Source of the DNA: Pedobacter sp. PLR
GTDB lineage: Bacteria; Bacteroidota; Bacteroidia; Sphingobacteriales; Sphingobacteriaceae
NCBI RefSeq assembly: GCF_026239675.1
Contig: NZ_JAPIVQ010000002.1
Span: forward strand, 744,001 to 808,000
Reading direction: 5' to 3'
DNA length: 64,000 bases
This document shows, piece after piece, positions 44,178 through 53,406 of the stretch (positions within the stretch are counted from its first letter, which is position 1; every line of letters begins with the position of its first letter). The translations under genes and the position numbers were made by a program. A model generated the notes under the pieces. It did no database searches and was not told the DNA's origin. It saw nothing but the letters and a program-made list of their open reading frames with translations.

Positions 44178-46172
44178 ATGAATACAACAGCATTTAAAAG
44201 TCCACATTCTTTCATGACCAGGGTACTGATCATCGGAATACTGGCGCTATTTTTAGGAAATTATAGCATGGCTCAGGAGCAATTGAGCCGGAAACAACAG
44301 GCAGATGTGTTTTTTAACCGTTATGAGTATTACCCGGCATCCAGGTTATACCTGCCCCTGGCAGAGCGGAAGAATCCGGATGTGAAAGTATTGGAGAAAC
44401 TAGCCGGCTGTTACCGGATGATGAATGACTATGACCAGGCCGAAAAATGGTATGCAAAGCTGGTCATTGACCCTAAAGCCAATCCTTTGAGTCATTATTA
44501 TTACGCGGAGGTTTTACAAAGAAATGAAAAGTTTGACCTTGCTAAAACAGAGTATTTGAAGTATGCTGCGCTTTCCGGTAACCAAAAAGAGATGGTAACA
44601 AAGATCGCTTCCTGCGACAGCGCGGCATTATGGATCAAAATGCCAAAGGATATCAAGATCAAAAATATGACGTCTTTAAATACCAAATCTGCGGATTGGG
44701 GTTTAACGGCTGATGGAAATCAGGGTTATGTATTTACTTCTGAACGCCCCTTAGCCAGAGAAACCAAAGGCAATGATTTGTATAAATGGAATGGGAATCC
44801 ATGGTTGAAATTATTTACGGCAACAGCCGATGGACAGTTCAAAGGAGAGCTTCCAATCATTACGGAAGCGAATAGTCCGGCAAAAGCGGAATACCATGTG
44901 GGACCGGCAGTATTCAATAGCAGCGGAGACATTGCTTATGTGACGATGGCCACCAGAGCACCTGCGAGCTTGATCCCCCTGGATAAAACAAAAGGTGGTG
45001 ATCGTTTATATACCCGTAGACTGGAACTGTTAATCGCGAAGAAAAACGGGGACAAATGGGACTTGAAATCTTTTCCATTCAATGATGTAAAGGCTTACTC
45101 AGTCGGACATGCTGCACTTGCTAAAGATGGTAAGCTGATTTATTTTGCTTCGGATATGCCAGGTGGATTTGGCAAATCAGACATCTGGTTTAGCGAGCAG
45201 CAGGCGGATGGCAGTTGGGGAAAACCCGTAAACTGTGGTAGTGGAATCAATACTTCAGAAGAAGACGCTTTTCCAACTGTAGGTCCTGATGGAGCGTTGT
45301 TTTTTGCTTCAAAAGGTAAAATAGGAATGGGTGGATATGATATTTACCGTGTTGTCGGCGAGAAAAGCCAATGGCATAAAACGGAAAACTTAAAATATCC
45401 GCTGAACTCAACCAGTGATGATTTCTATTTGTTCACAAAGGATGGTAAGTCCGGTTATTTGTCTTCTAACAGACGAGGTGGAGCCGGGGATGATGACATT
45501 TACAGTTTCTCTGATGAAACTCCTCCGGCGATGATACTGGCCTTGTCAGGTACCGTATTCGACCAGCAAAGTAATGATCGTTTGAGCGGGGTATCGGTTA
45601 CTTTAACCGATGGTAACGGAAAACAATTGAAAACTTTACTGACCGGACAGGATGGTAATTTCTTTGTCGGTTTAACCAAAGATCAGGACTACAAAGTTGC
45701 CTTTAGTAAATTAGGCTATACAGAAGAGCTGAAAACTTTAAGCACCAAAGGGTTGAATAAATCTGATACATTAACGATGCAGGCCTTCCTGAATAAGGAT
45801 AAGTTTGAGCCGGGTAGGATTTATGTCCTGAAGAATATTTATTATGATTTCGACAAGGCAGATATCAGACCAGATGCAGCGAAAGAACTGGATAAGCTAT
45901 TGGGCATTCTAAAAGAAAATCGGGCGATTGCTATTGAACTTGGCGCACATACCGATAGCAGGGGAGCAGATCAATACAATCAATGGTTGTCCCAAAGAAG
46001 GGCAAATGCTGCGGCACAGTATCTGATTGATCGTGGTATCGACCATTCCCGCATCACAGCAAAAGGTTATGGTGAAACCATGTTGCTTAATAAATGTGGC
46101 AACGGGGTAAAATGTAGCCATGCGGAACACCAATTGAACAGAAGAACTGAGTTTAAGATTATCAAAAACTAA
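44178..46172 (+). CDS. PorE-like lipid/peptidoglycan-anchored OmpA-family protein with TPR and beta-propeller domains
   Basis: A 664-residue exported protein. A signal peptide ends at SMAQ near residue 33; an internal ATG at 44214 would give a tidier signal. Domains in order: TPR-like helices at about 40-150 (YYPASRLYLPLAERKN, YDQAEKWYAKLV, YYYAEVLQRNEKFDLAK); a PD40/WD40-type propeller at about 165-445 (GYVFTSERPL, YFASDMPGGFGKSDIWF, LFFASKGKIGMGGYDIY, GYLSSNRRGG); a carboxypeptidase-regulatory-like domain at about 450-540; and an OmpA domain at 550-664 (YYDFDKADIRPDAAKELDK, GAHTDSRGADQYNQWLSQRR). This layout equals that of PorE of the T9SS, which links the secretion machine to peptidoglycan. 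No lipobox is visible here. Last gene of the adhesin operon. Confidence 0.9.
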   Translation: MNTTAFKSPHSFMTRVLIIGILALFLGNYSMAQEQLSRKQQADVFFNRYEYYPASRLYLPLAERKNPDVKVLEKLAGCYRMMNDYDQAEKWYAKLVIDPKANPLSHYYYAEVLQRNEKFDLAKTEYLKYAALSGNQKEMVTKIASCDSAALWIKMPKDIKIKNMTSLNTKSADWGLTADGNQGYVFTSERPLARETKGNDLYKWNGNPWLKLFTATADGQFKGELPIITEANSPAKAEYHVGPAVFNSSGDIAYVTMATRAPASLIPLDKTKGGDRLYTRRLELLIAKKNGDKWDLKSFPFNDVKAYSVGHAALAKDGKLIYFASDMPGGFGKSDIWFSEQQADGSWGKPVNCGSGINTSEEDAFPTVGPDGALFFASKGKIGMGGYDIYRVVGEKSQWHKTENLKYPLNSTSDDFYLFTKDGKSGYLSSNRRGGAGDDDIYSFSDETPPAMILALSGTVFDQQSNDRLSGVSVTLTDGNGKQLKTLLTGQDGNFFVGLTKDQDYKVAFSKLGYTEELKTLSTKGLNKSDTLTMQAFLNKDKFEPGRIYVLKNIYYDFDKADIRPDAAKELDKLLGILKENRAIAIELGAHTDSRGADQYNQWLSQRRANAAAQYLIDRGIDHSRITAKGYGETMLLNKCGNGVKCSHAEHQLNRRTEFKIIKN

Positions 46173-46191
46173 ATCTTTTGAAATAAATAGC

Positions 46192-46231
46192 AACAGCCTG
46201 TTTTCTTTTTTGAGGAGACAGGCTGTTTTTG
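46192..46231 (+). terminator. Terminator of the adhesin operon
   Basis: Stem AACAGCCTGT / ACAGGCTGTT with a 16-nt loop and T-run, 19 bp after the PorE-like stop. Confidence 0.88.
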
Positions 46232-46468
46232 TTTACCTGTTTTTTTATTGAAGACCGGCCTTATCTGGCTCCAGGGCTTTTTTGTTGGTGTTCATGGCTT
46301 TTTCTTGCCAGCCTGAAGAAGGGGGATTAAAAACTGCGCTTGCTTTTGTCAGCTAAAAATGTCAATTATCTTGCTTATTATTATTGCTAAAACTATTTAA
46401 TAACAATTAGATAATCTAAAAGGAATTATTTAATTTGCTGAGATTTTAAAAATTAGACGAAGAATACA

Positions 46469-47335
46469 ATGAACTCAAATTCAACAAAACTCCCTTATAT
46501 AGGTGTGGATATAGGAGGCTCTCATATTACTGCCGCTCACGTTGATGCAACCACATTTAAGGTAATTGAACATACGCTGAAAAGAGAAAGAGTGGCGGCT
46601 ATGGATACCGCAGAAGTTATTTTGCAGTCCTGGTTGAATGTTCTTTCTTCGTTGATTATACGTGCAAACGGTGAAAATACTAAAATCGGTATTGCGATGC
46701 CGGGTCCTTTTGATTATGAAAAGGGAATCTCTATGATGCAGAATCAGGAAAAATATGACGCCTTATATGGGGTAAACGTAAAAGAGATTCTGGCGCAACG
46801 CCTGGAAATCCCTGAAACTGATATTGTATTCATCAATGATGCAGAAGCCTTTTTAAGAGGCGAACTGGCATCAGGAGCGGCATCTGACAAGGAAAGAGCA
46901 ATTGGGATCACCCTGGGCACCGGATTAGGCTCTACGAGCAACGGAAGCGGTGTGACTATAGATATGAACTGGGCCTTCCGTCCATTTAAAGATAGCATCG
47001 CCGAAGAATACATTTCTACCCGCTGGTTCCTGAAAAAATATAAGGAGATTACAGGTGAGGAAGTTAAAAATGTAGAAGTTTTGCTGGAAGTAGCTGAGGA
47101 AGCCGTTAAAAATGAAATCTTCGAAGAGTTCTCAGATAACCTAAGCATCTTTCTGAATGATTTTATCGCACAGGAACAACCGCAAGTGGTGGTGATTGGT
47201 GGTAATATCGCCAAGACCTGGGATCACTTTATCGGGCTGTTAACCGCTAAAATTAAGGATAAGACAGTAGCGATCAGGCAAAGTGAAATGTGGGAAGATG
47301 CAGCTCTTGTAGGTGCAGCTAATGCATTGGCTTAA
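46469..47335 (+). CDS. ROK-family sugar kinase-like protein without the zinc motif
   Basis: A 288-residue protein of the ROK (repressor, ORF, kinase) family with the actin-like ATPase fold. Phosphate-binding DIGGSHI lies at residues 14-20, the catalytic Asp at FINDAEAF (Asp124) and the second phosphate loop at GTGLGS (149-154). The whole protein has no cysteine, so the CxCGxxGCxE zinc signature that stabilises most ROK kinases is absent. No helix-turn-helix precedes the kinase fold, so it is not a repressor type. Likely a cytosolic glucokinase-like enzyme; activity uncertain. Monocistronic between two terminators. Confidence 0.85.
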   Translation: MNSNSTKLPYIGVDIGGSHITAAHVDATTFKVIEHTLKRERVAAMDTAEVILQSWLNVLSSLIIRANGENTKIGIAMPGPFDYEKGISMMQNQEKYDALYGVNVKEILAQRLEIPETDIVFINDAEAFLRGELASGAASDKERAIGITLGTGLGSTSNGSGVTIDMNWAFRPFKDSIAEEYISTRWFLKKYKEITGEEVKNVEVLLEVAEEAVKNEIFEEFSDNLSIFLNDFIAQEQPQVVVIGGNIAKTWDHFIGLLTAKIKDKTVAIRQSEMWEDAALVGAANALA

Positions 47336-47349
47336 TGGTTAAATAAATA

Positions 47350-47378
47350 AGCCCCTTACAGTTGAACTGCAAGGGGCT
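47350..47378. terminator. Bidirectional terminator between ROK gene and clpC
   Basis: Stem AGCCCCTT / AAGGGGCT with a 13-nt loop; T-rich tracts leave both sides. It serves both convergent genes. Confidence 0.8.
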
Positions 47379-47403
47379 ATCATTTTATCAGGTAGGGAAA
47401 GTA

Positions 47404-49944
47404 TTATTCAATACTTCCTTCTTCTTTTTTCTTTTTCTTACCCGGGCTTCTGTTTTCTACGACAATTTGATCGTCTTCTTTGTTGTAGTCAATTTCCAGC
47501 GTATCACCATCGTTGATTTCACCTTTTAAGATTTCTTCTGCAATAGGATCTTCCAGATATTTCTGAATAGCACGTTTTAACGGCCTTGCACCAAAGTTAA
47601 TGTCGAATCCTTTATCTGCGATGAAGTCTTTTGCTCTGTCAGTTAATTTCACTTCATAACCTAAGTTATGTACACGACCGAACAATGATTTCAACTCAAT
47701 GTCAATGATTTTGAAGATTTCATCTTTACCTAAAGTATTGAAAACTACGACATCATCAACACGGTTTAAGAATTCCGGAGCGAAAGCACGTTTTAACGCG
47801 TTCTCAATCACGCCTCTTGAATGTGCATCAACCTGGTTTGTTTTAGCCGTAGTAGAGAAACCAACACCTTGTCCGAAATCTTTCAACTGACGTGCGCCAA
47901 TATTAGAAGTCATGATAATGATCGTATTTCTAAAATCTACTTTGCGACCAAGACTGTCCGTCAGCTGACCTTCATCCAATACCTGTAATAAGATATTGAA
48001 TACATCCGGATGCGCTTTTTCAATCTCATCTAATAGAATTACCGCATAAGGTTTACGACGTACTTTTTCAGTCAGCTGTCCACCTTCTTCATAACCTACG
48101 TATCCCGGAGGAGCACCCACTAAACGGGATACCGCAAATTTCTCCATATACTCACTCATGTCGATTTGAATCAGAGAATCATCGCTGTCGAACATGAAAC
48201 GCGCAAGTTCTTTTGCCAATTCGGTTTTACCAACACCGGTAGGGCCTAAGAAAATAAAGGAACCAATCGGTTTTTTTGGATCTTTCAATCCCGCTCTGGT
48301 ACGTTGAATAGCTTTGGTTAACTTTTTAATCGCTTCATCCTGACCGATAATTTTCGTTGCTACTGTTTCGTACATATTCAACAGTTTTACACTGTCTGTT
48401 TGTCCAACACGTTGCAATGGAATACCAGTCATCATAGAAACTACCTCTGCCACGTTATCTTCCGTTACGGTATAGCGTTTGGTTTTAGTATCAGCTTCCC
48501 ATTCTGCCTTCGCACGATCCAGCTCCTCTAAAAGATTCTTTTCAGTATCTCTCAGTTTGGCAGCCTCTTCGTATTTCTGACTTTTTACTACCTTATTCTT
48601 TTCAAGCTTGATTTCTTCAATCTTGTTTTCAATCTCAATGATGTTCTCAGGAACGTGGATATTCGTTAAATGCACCCTTGAACCAGCCTCATCCAAAGCA
48701 TCAATCGCTTTATCCGGCAAGAACCTATCGGTGATGTACCTTGAAGTCAAGGCCACACAAGCATTAATCGCTTCATCTGTATAAGTTACACCATGGTGAT
48801 CTTCATACTTTTCTTTAATACGATTCAGGATCTCAATGGTCTCATCTGGTGTAGCAGGCTCGATCATTACCTTTTGGAAACGACGGTCTAATGCACCATC
48901 TTTCTCAATATACTGACGGTATTCATCTAAAGTCGTTGCACCAATACATTGAATCTCACCCCTTGCCAAAGCAGGTTTGAACATATTCGACGCATCTAAT
49001 GAGCCCGAAGCACCACCGGCACCTACAATGGTATGAATCTCATCAATAAACAAGATCACATCGGTAGATTTTTCCAGCTCATTCATCACCGCTTTCATAC
49101 GTTCTTCAAACTGACCACGGTATTTAGTACCTGCCACTAAAGAGGCAAGGTCTAAGGTAACCACGCGTTTGTTGAACAATACTCTGGATACTTTTCGTTG
49201 AACAATACGTAAAGCAAGACCTTCTGCAATCGCAGATTTACCTACTCCCGGCTCACCGATCAAGATCGGATTGTTCTTTTTACGACGTGATAAGATCTGA
49301 GAAACACGCTCAATCTCTTTTTCACGCCCAACAATAGGGTCCAGACGGTTTTCTTCGGCTGCTTTCGTTAGATCTCTTCCGAAATTATCCAATACCGGAG
49401 TCTTAGATTTAATATCGGAAACCTTTTTAGGGCTGCTGAAGCTTTCTTCCTCACGGTAATCCTCATCACCACCAGTTGATGCGCTATTTTGAGTCTCATC
49501 TCTGAAACCGTTTTTATTCACTTCAACTTCCTGTTTGAAAATCTCGTAATTGATGCTGTATTGCAATAAGATTTGAGAAGCAATATTATCATCGTCACGC
49601 AAGATGGACAGTAACAGATGTTCTGTACCAATCAAATCGCTCTTGAAGATTTTAGCCTCCAGATACGTGATCTTTAAAACTTTTTCGGCTTGCTTGGTCA
49701 ATGGGATATTCCCCAGGTTGACCGTTACACTGGACGTACCTCGAACGGAGTCCTCAATTGAGCGACGTAGTTTTGAAGTATCTACACCCAGCGATTTTAA
49801 TATCTTTATGGCCATACCATCGCCTTCGCGAATAAGGCCCAACAAAAGATGTTCTGCGCCTATGTAATCGTGACCTAATCTCAGGGCTTCTTCCCTGCTA
49901 AAAGATATCACGTCTTTTACTTGTGGAGAAAATTTAGCTTCCAT
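47404..49944 (-). CDS. clpC: ATP-dependent Clp protease ATP-binding subunit ClpC
   Basis: An 846-residue Hsp100 unfoldase that feeds proteins to ClpP. The N-domain (1-145) carries two Clp repeats ([20 protein letters not shown] and [21 protein letters not shown]). The first AAA+ domain has GEPGVGKS (230-237) and [16 protein letters not shown] middle helical region with a UVR-like motif ([21 protein letters not shown]) near 445-465 marks ClpC rather than ClpB. The second AAA+ domain has [15 protein letters not shown] and ends in a basic tail ([11 protein letters not shown]). No mcsA/mcsB or ctsR neighbours, as expected in Bacteroidota. Upstream lie nested inverted repeats that may control it. 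Confidence 0.97.
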   Translation of the reverse strand: MEAKFSPQVKDVISFSREEALRLGHDYIGAEHLLLGLIREGDGMAIKILKSLGVDTSKLRRSIEDSVRGTSSVTVNLGNIPLTKQAEKVLKITYLEAKIFKSDLIGTEHLLLSILRDDDNIASQILLQYSINYEIFKQEVEVNKNGFRDETQNSASTGGDEDYREEESFSSPKKVSDIKSKTPVLDNFGRDLTKAAEENRLDPIVGREKEIERVSQILSRRKKNNPILIGEPGVGKSAIAEGLALRIVQRKVSRVLFNKRVVTLDLASLVAGTKYRGQFEERMKAVMNELEKSTDVILFIDEIHTIVGAGGASGSLDASNMFKPALARGEIQCIGATTLDEYRQYIEKDGALDRRFQKVMIEPATPDETIEILNRIKEKYEDHHGVTYTDEAINACVALTSRYITDRFLPDKAIDALDEAGSRVHLTNIHVPENIIEIENKIEEIKLEKNKVVKSQKYEEAAKLRDTEKNLLEELDRAKAEWEADTKTKRYTVTEDNVAEVVSMMTGIPLQRVGQTDSVKLLNMYETVATKIIGQDEAIKKLTKAIQRTRAGLKDPKKPIGSFIFLGPTGVGKTELAKELARFMFDSDDSLIQIDMSEYMEKFAVSRLVGAPPGYVGYEEGGQLTEKVRRKPYAVILLDEIEKAHPDVFNILLQVLDEGQLTDSLGRKVDFRNTIIIMTSNIGARQLKDFGQGVGFSTTAKTNQVDAHSRGVIENALKRAFAPEFLNRVDDVVVFNTLGKDEIFKIIDIELKSLFGRVHNLGYEVKLTDRAKDFIADKGFDINFGARPLKRAIQKYLEDPIAEEILKGEINDGDTLEIDYNKEDDQIVVENRSPGKKKKKEEGSIE

Positions 49945-49956
49945 ATATACCTTTCT

Positions 49957-50013
49957 AAATCGGGAATGCTCTAAACTATAAAATATGTTTTATAAAAAGG
50001 CAGTACCCGATTT
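49957..50013. promoter_or_regulatory. Nested inverted repeats upstream of clpC
   Basis: Outer pair AAATCGGG (49957-49964) and CCCGATTT (50006-50013); inside it the inner pair TATAAAA-TATG-TTTTATA (49977-49994). The structure lies 13-70 bp before the clpC start codon, where promoter and operator are expected. It may be a repressor site or fold in the mRNA leader; on the plus strand the outer arm runs into seven T and would look like a terminator. Confidence 0.45.
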
Positions 50014-50385
50014 TTTTATTTTATCAACAATTACGCCATAGGGAAGGAAATGGATGCTGGAACTGCCGATATTTCATGAATCTTACCAATTGCTGACTTA
50101 ATTGGCTACTTTCCCTAACCCCTAAGCAAATATGTCAGTATAAATATACGAATTTATATACTGAGGATCAGGCTTTCTTTTTCTGGTTCAAACGGTTGTA
50201 TAATAATTGTACAGGAGGGTTTACAGAAATCAGGAATTGTTTTTCTTTATTTTAGAACGGCAAGGGTCTTGAATCTGCTGCTTTATTCGGATGTATAGAT
50301 ATCTATGTGTATTAGTATCTCTGTCCGGGTATCAGGAATCAGCTGTATATCTGCTAAACAAATTTTATAATGGGCTTTTCATGCT

Positions 50386-50393
50386 TATCTTTG
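50386..50393 (+). promoter_or_regulatory. -7 promoter element (TATCTTTG) upstream of ettA
   Basis: Exact TAnnTTTG match, 85 bp before the ettA start codon, giving an mRNA leader of roughly 75-80 nt. Confidence 0.55.
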
Positions 50394-50478
50394 CGGGCAT
50401 TGGAGGCCAATATTTCCAAAAAAACATTCAATAATTAAAGTAACCGCCTTTTATAGGCATGAAATATAATCAGTAACT

Positions 50479-52158
50479 ATGTCAGACGAAAAAATAATAT
50501 TTTCAATGGCGGGGGTAAATAAGATTTATCCACCCCAAAAGCAAGTTCTAAAGAACATTTACCTATCCTTCTTTTACGGTGCCAAAATTGGTGTAATCGG
50601 TTTGAATGGATCAGGTAAGTCCTCTCTTTTGAAAATTATCGCCGGTTTGGACAAATCCTTTCAGGGAGAGGTAGTTTTCTCTGCTGGATATACCGTAGGT
50701 TACCTGGCTCAGGAACCAATACTGGACGAAAATAAAACCGTTAGAGAGGTCGTAGAAGAAGGTGTAGCTGAAATTACAGCAATCCTGAAAGAATACGAGT
50801 CGATCAACGAACAGTTTGGATTACCTGAAGTTTATGAAGATGCAGATGCAATGGATAAACTGATGGCCAAACAAGGGGAGTTACAAGATAAAATTGATGC
50901 TTGTAATGCCTGGGAACTGGACAATAAACTGGAACGTGCAATGGATGCATTGCGTTGCCCGGATCCGGATGCTAAAATCGGTGTATTGTCAGGTGGTGAG
51001 CGCCGTCGTGTAGCGATGTGCCGTTTATTACTTCAGGAGCCTGATGTATTGCTATTGGATGAGCCTACGAATCACCTTGATGCGGAAAGTATCGATTGGT
51101 TAGAGCAATTCTTAAAAGACTACAAAGGAACTGTAATCGCAGTAACCCACGATAGATACTTCCTTGACAATGTTGCCGGTTGGATTCTGGAATTAGACAG
51201 AGGTGAAGGTATTCCATGGAAAGGAAATTATTCTTCATGGTTAGAGCAAAAAGCAAAACGCCTTGCTCAGGAGGAAAAAACAGAAAGCAAACGTCAGAAA
51301 ACATTAGAACGTGAGTTGGAGTGGGTACGTATGGCGCCAAAAGCCAGACATGCTAAATCTAAAGCGCGTTTATCAAATTATGATAAACTGGCCTCTGAGG
51401 ACTCTAAAGAAAGAGAAGATAAACTGGAACTTTTCATCCCTGCAGGACCAAGATTAGGTAATGTAGTGATTGAAGCGAATAACATTACTAAAGCTTATGG
51501 CGATAAATTGTTGTTCGAAAACCTGAGTTTCTCTTTACCTCCAGCAGGTATCGTTGGAATTATCGGCCCCAATGGTGCGGGTAAAACCACATTGTTCCGT
51601 TTGATCACACAACAGGAAACTCCGGATACCGGAACCTTCCGCGTTGGAGAAACCGTAGCCTTAGGTTATGTAGATCAAATGCACAACGACCTTGATCCGG
51701 ATAAAACTGTATATGAAAATATTACTGATGGTTTAGATAACATTCAGCTTGGCAATAAAGCAGTAAGCGGAAGAGCTTATGTTTCTAAATTCAACTTTAA
51801 TGGTGGCGATCAGCAGAAAAAAGTAGGTGTACTTTCCGGTGGAGAGCGCAACAGGGTTCACCTGGCCATTACTTTGAAAAAAGGTGCTAACGTACTGTTA
51901 CTTGATGAGCCTACCAATGATATTGACGTAAACACGTTAAGAGCATTGGAAGAAGCATTAGAGAATTTTGGTGGATGTGCGGTAGTGATTAGTCACGATC
52001 GTTGGTTCTTAGACCGTATCTGTACACATATTCTTGCTTTTGAAGGTGATTCTCAGGTTTACTTCTTCGAAGGTAACTACAGCGATTACGAAGAAAACCG
52101 TAAGAAAAGATTAGGTGATGTAACTCCACATCGTCTTAAATACAAAAAACTAGTGTAA
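50479..52158 (+). CDS. ettA: Energy-dependent translational throttle protein EttA (ABC-F family)
   Basis: A 559-residue soluble ABC-F ATPase, nearly the length of E. coli EttA (555). ABC domain 1 has GLNGSGKS (41-48), LSGGERRR near 170 and LLLDEPTNHLDAES. The arm inserted in domain 1 (near 95-140) is of EttA size. A P-site-tRNA interaction linker at about 250-300 contains MAPKARHAKSKARLSNYDKL, the EttA hallmark. ABC domain 2 has GPNGAGKTT, LSGGERNR and LLLDEPTNDIDVNTL. EttA binds the ribosomal E site and gates the first elongation step according to the ATP/ADP ratio. Monocistronic with its own promoter and terminator. Confidence 0.95.
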   Translation: MSDEKIIFSMAGVNKIYPPQKQVLKNIYLSFFYGAKIGVIGLNGSGKSSLLKIIAGLDKSFQGEVVFSAGYTVGYLAQEPILDENKTVREVVEEGVAEITAILKEYESINEQFGLPEVYEDADAMDKLMAKQGELQDKIDACNAWELDNKLERAMDALRCPDPDAKIGVLSGGERRRVAMCRLLLQEPDVLLLDEPTNHLDAESIDWLEQFLKDYKGTVIAVTHDRYFLDNVAGWILELDRGEGIPWKGNYSSWLEQKAKRLAQEEKTESKRQKTLERELEWVRMAPKARHAKSKARLSNYDKLASEDSKEREDKLELFIPAGPRLGNVVIEANNITKAYGDKLLFENLSFSLPPAGIVGIIGPNGAGKTTLFRLITQQETPDTGTFRVGETVALGYVDQMHNDLDPDKTVYENITDGLDNIQLGNKAVSGRAYVSKFNFNGGDQQKKVGVLSGGERNRVHLAITLKKGANVLLLDEPTNDIDVNTLRALEEALENFGGCAVVISHDRWFLDRICTHILAFEGDSQVYFFEGNYSDYEENRKKRLGDVTPHRLKYKKLV

Positions 52159-52181
52159 ATCACCAGATTTTCAATAGCTAC

Positions 52182-52218
52182 AAAAAGCGGCTGCTCCAAA
52201 AGGAAACAGCCGCTTTTT
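52182..52218. terminator. Bidirectional terminator between ettA and the epimerase gene
   Basis: Perfect stem AAAAAGCGGCTG / CAGCCGCTTTTT with a 13-nt loop, T-runs on both sides, between convergent genes. Confidence 0.92.
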
Positions 52219-52254
52219 AATGCCCGTATATTTATAAAACAGCACTGCGCTTTG

Positions 52255-53172
52255 CTAGAACTTGCCTCTTACTTTTTCCAATAATTCTTTGGTTTTTCTA
52301 ACGCCTTCATCTTCTGATAAGATGCTTCCTTCATATTCTATACCTACAATTCCAGACCACTTTGCAGCTTTGATGATTTCAAACATCTTCATATAGTCAA
52401 TGTCTTTCTCTTCTCCATCAGGAAGGAAATTATGCGTTTTTGCACTTACACCTTTCGCATAAGGCATCAGTTCCTGTACACCCAGGTATTTATCATATTC
52501 TTTATCAGCACTGATCCGGAAATTGCCAAGATCAGGTAAGGTGCCGCAATAAGGATTGTTCACTCCCTTAATTACCGCAGAAAGCCATTTCCCGTCTGAA
52601 GAATAACCACCATGATTTTCTACAATCACATTGATTTTCTGTTTCTTTCCATATTCACTTAATTTTCCTAATCCATCAATGGCCGCATTTTTTACTTCAT
52701 CGGCTGTGCCTTTACCGGCAGCATTGACACGAATGGTTTTACAACCCAGATATTTCGCGGCATCGATCCATTTATAGTGATTTTCTACTGCCGTTAACCT
52801 TGCTTTATCATCAGAATCTCCAAGATTACCTTCTCCATCAATCATGATCAGGTGATTTTGAATGCCCTCACTGTCTGTGCGGTCTTTAAGTTCTTTTAAA
52901 TAGGCTTTGTCAGTTTCCTTCTTATTGAAGAAAGGACTTACATATTCTACGATATGAATGCCGAATTCTTTTTTGGCTTTTAAAGGGAAGTCCATGTTGG
53001 TCAGCTTTCCGGCAAAAAGTGCCTTATGAAAAGACCACTCGGCCAGAGAAATCTGGAAAAACTCTTTCTTTTCAAAAGCAAAGCTATCTAAAGGTATCAC
53101 AGAAGACAGTCCCGCGGCGGCAGAGAACAAGCCCAGATCTTTAAGAAATTTTCTACGGTCGTTTATTTTCAT
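52255..53172 (-). CDS. Exported sugar phosphate isomerase/epimerase-like TIM-barrel protein
   Basis: A 305-residue protein with a twin-arginine-type signal (NDRRKFLKDLGLFSAAAG, residues 4-21), so it probably folds in the cytoplasm and is exported by Tat. The mature part is a xylose-isomerase-like TIM barrel. Candidate metal ligands are Glu in NVIVENHGGYSSDGK, Asp in GTLPDLGNFR, His in GVSAKTHNFLPDG and Glu in GIVGIEYEGS. Members of this fold act as epimerases or isomerases, and exported forms in Bacteroides cleave 3-keto-glycosides. It is divergent from the four-gene cluster at 53407-57738, which encodes a second exported barrel protein and a Gfo/Idh/MocA oxidoreductase; a shared pathway is likely. 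Confidence 0.85.
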   Translation of the reverse strand: MKINDRRKFLKDLGLFSAAAGLSSVIPLDSFAFEKKEFFQISLAEWSFHKALFAGKLTNMDFPLKAKKEFGIHIVEYVSPFFNKKETDKAYLKELKDRTDSEGIQNHLIMIDGEGNLGDSDDKARLTAVENHYKWIDAAKYLGCKTIRVNAAGKGTADEVKNAAIDGLGKLSEYGKKQKINVIVENHGGYSSDGKWLSAVIKGVNNPYCGTLPDLGNFRISADKEYDKYLGVQELMPYAKGVSAKTHNFLPDGEEKDIDYMKMFEIIKAAKWSGIVGIEYEGSILSEDEGVRKTKELLEKVRGKF

Positions 53173-53286
53173 TTGTGTTTGGTTTAGGGGTTGATTCTAC
53201 AAGGTATTAATTTCTTATTGTAAAAAAAACACTTTCTAAAAAAGACGTATAAACACTTGCCTGTGGCGGAAATCGTAACAACTTAG

Positions 53287-53301
53287 TGTGTTTTTAACAC
53301 A
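53287..53301. promoter_or_regulatory. Small inverted repeat between the divergent sugar-cluster genes
   Basis: TGTGTT-TTT-AACACA, in the middle of the 234-bp divergent spacer. Possible operator for both directions; no regulator gene is adjacent. Confidence 0.3.
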
Positions 53302-53406
53302 TTTTCATAATTAAAGCACGTTCAAATTTTGGATTCTAGCTAAATGCTTCTATTTTAGAGTTGAAATAGGTTAGGTTAAAATATCAATTGTATCAAAAAC
53401 GTATCA

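Larger units (their letters stand above)
49945..50478. other. Divergent intergenic region between clpC and ettA
   Basis: 534 bp with no reading frame I can support. It holds nested inverted repeats next to clpC (49957-50013), a long AT-rich imperfect inverted repeat at 50136-50163 (CAGTATAAAT against ATTTATATACTG), a small palindrome ATAGATATCTAT at 50295-50306 and a promoter element for ettA at 50386. Confidence 0.7.
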
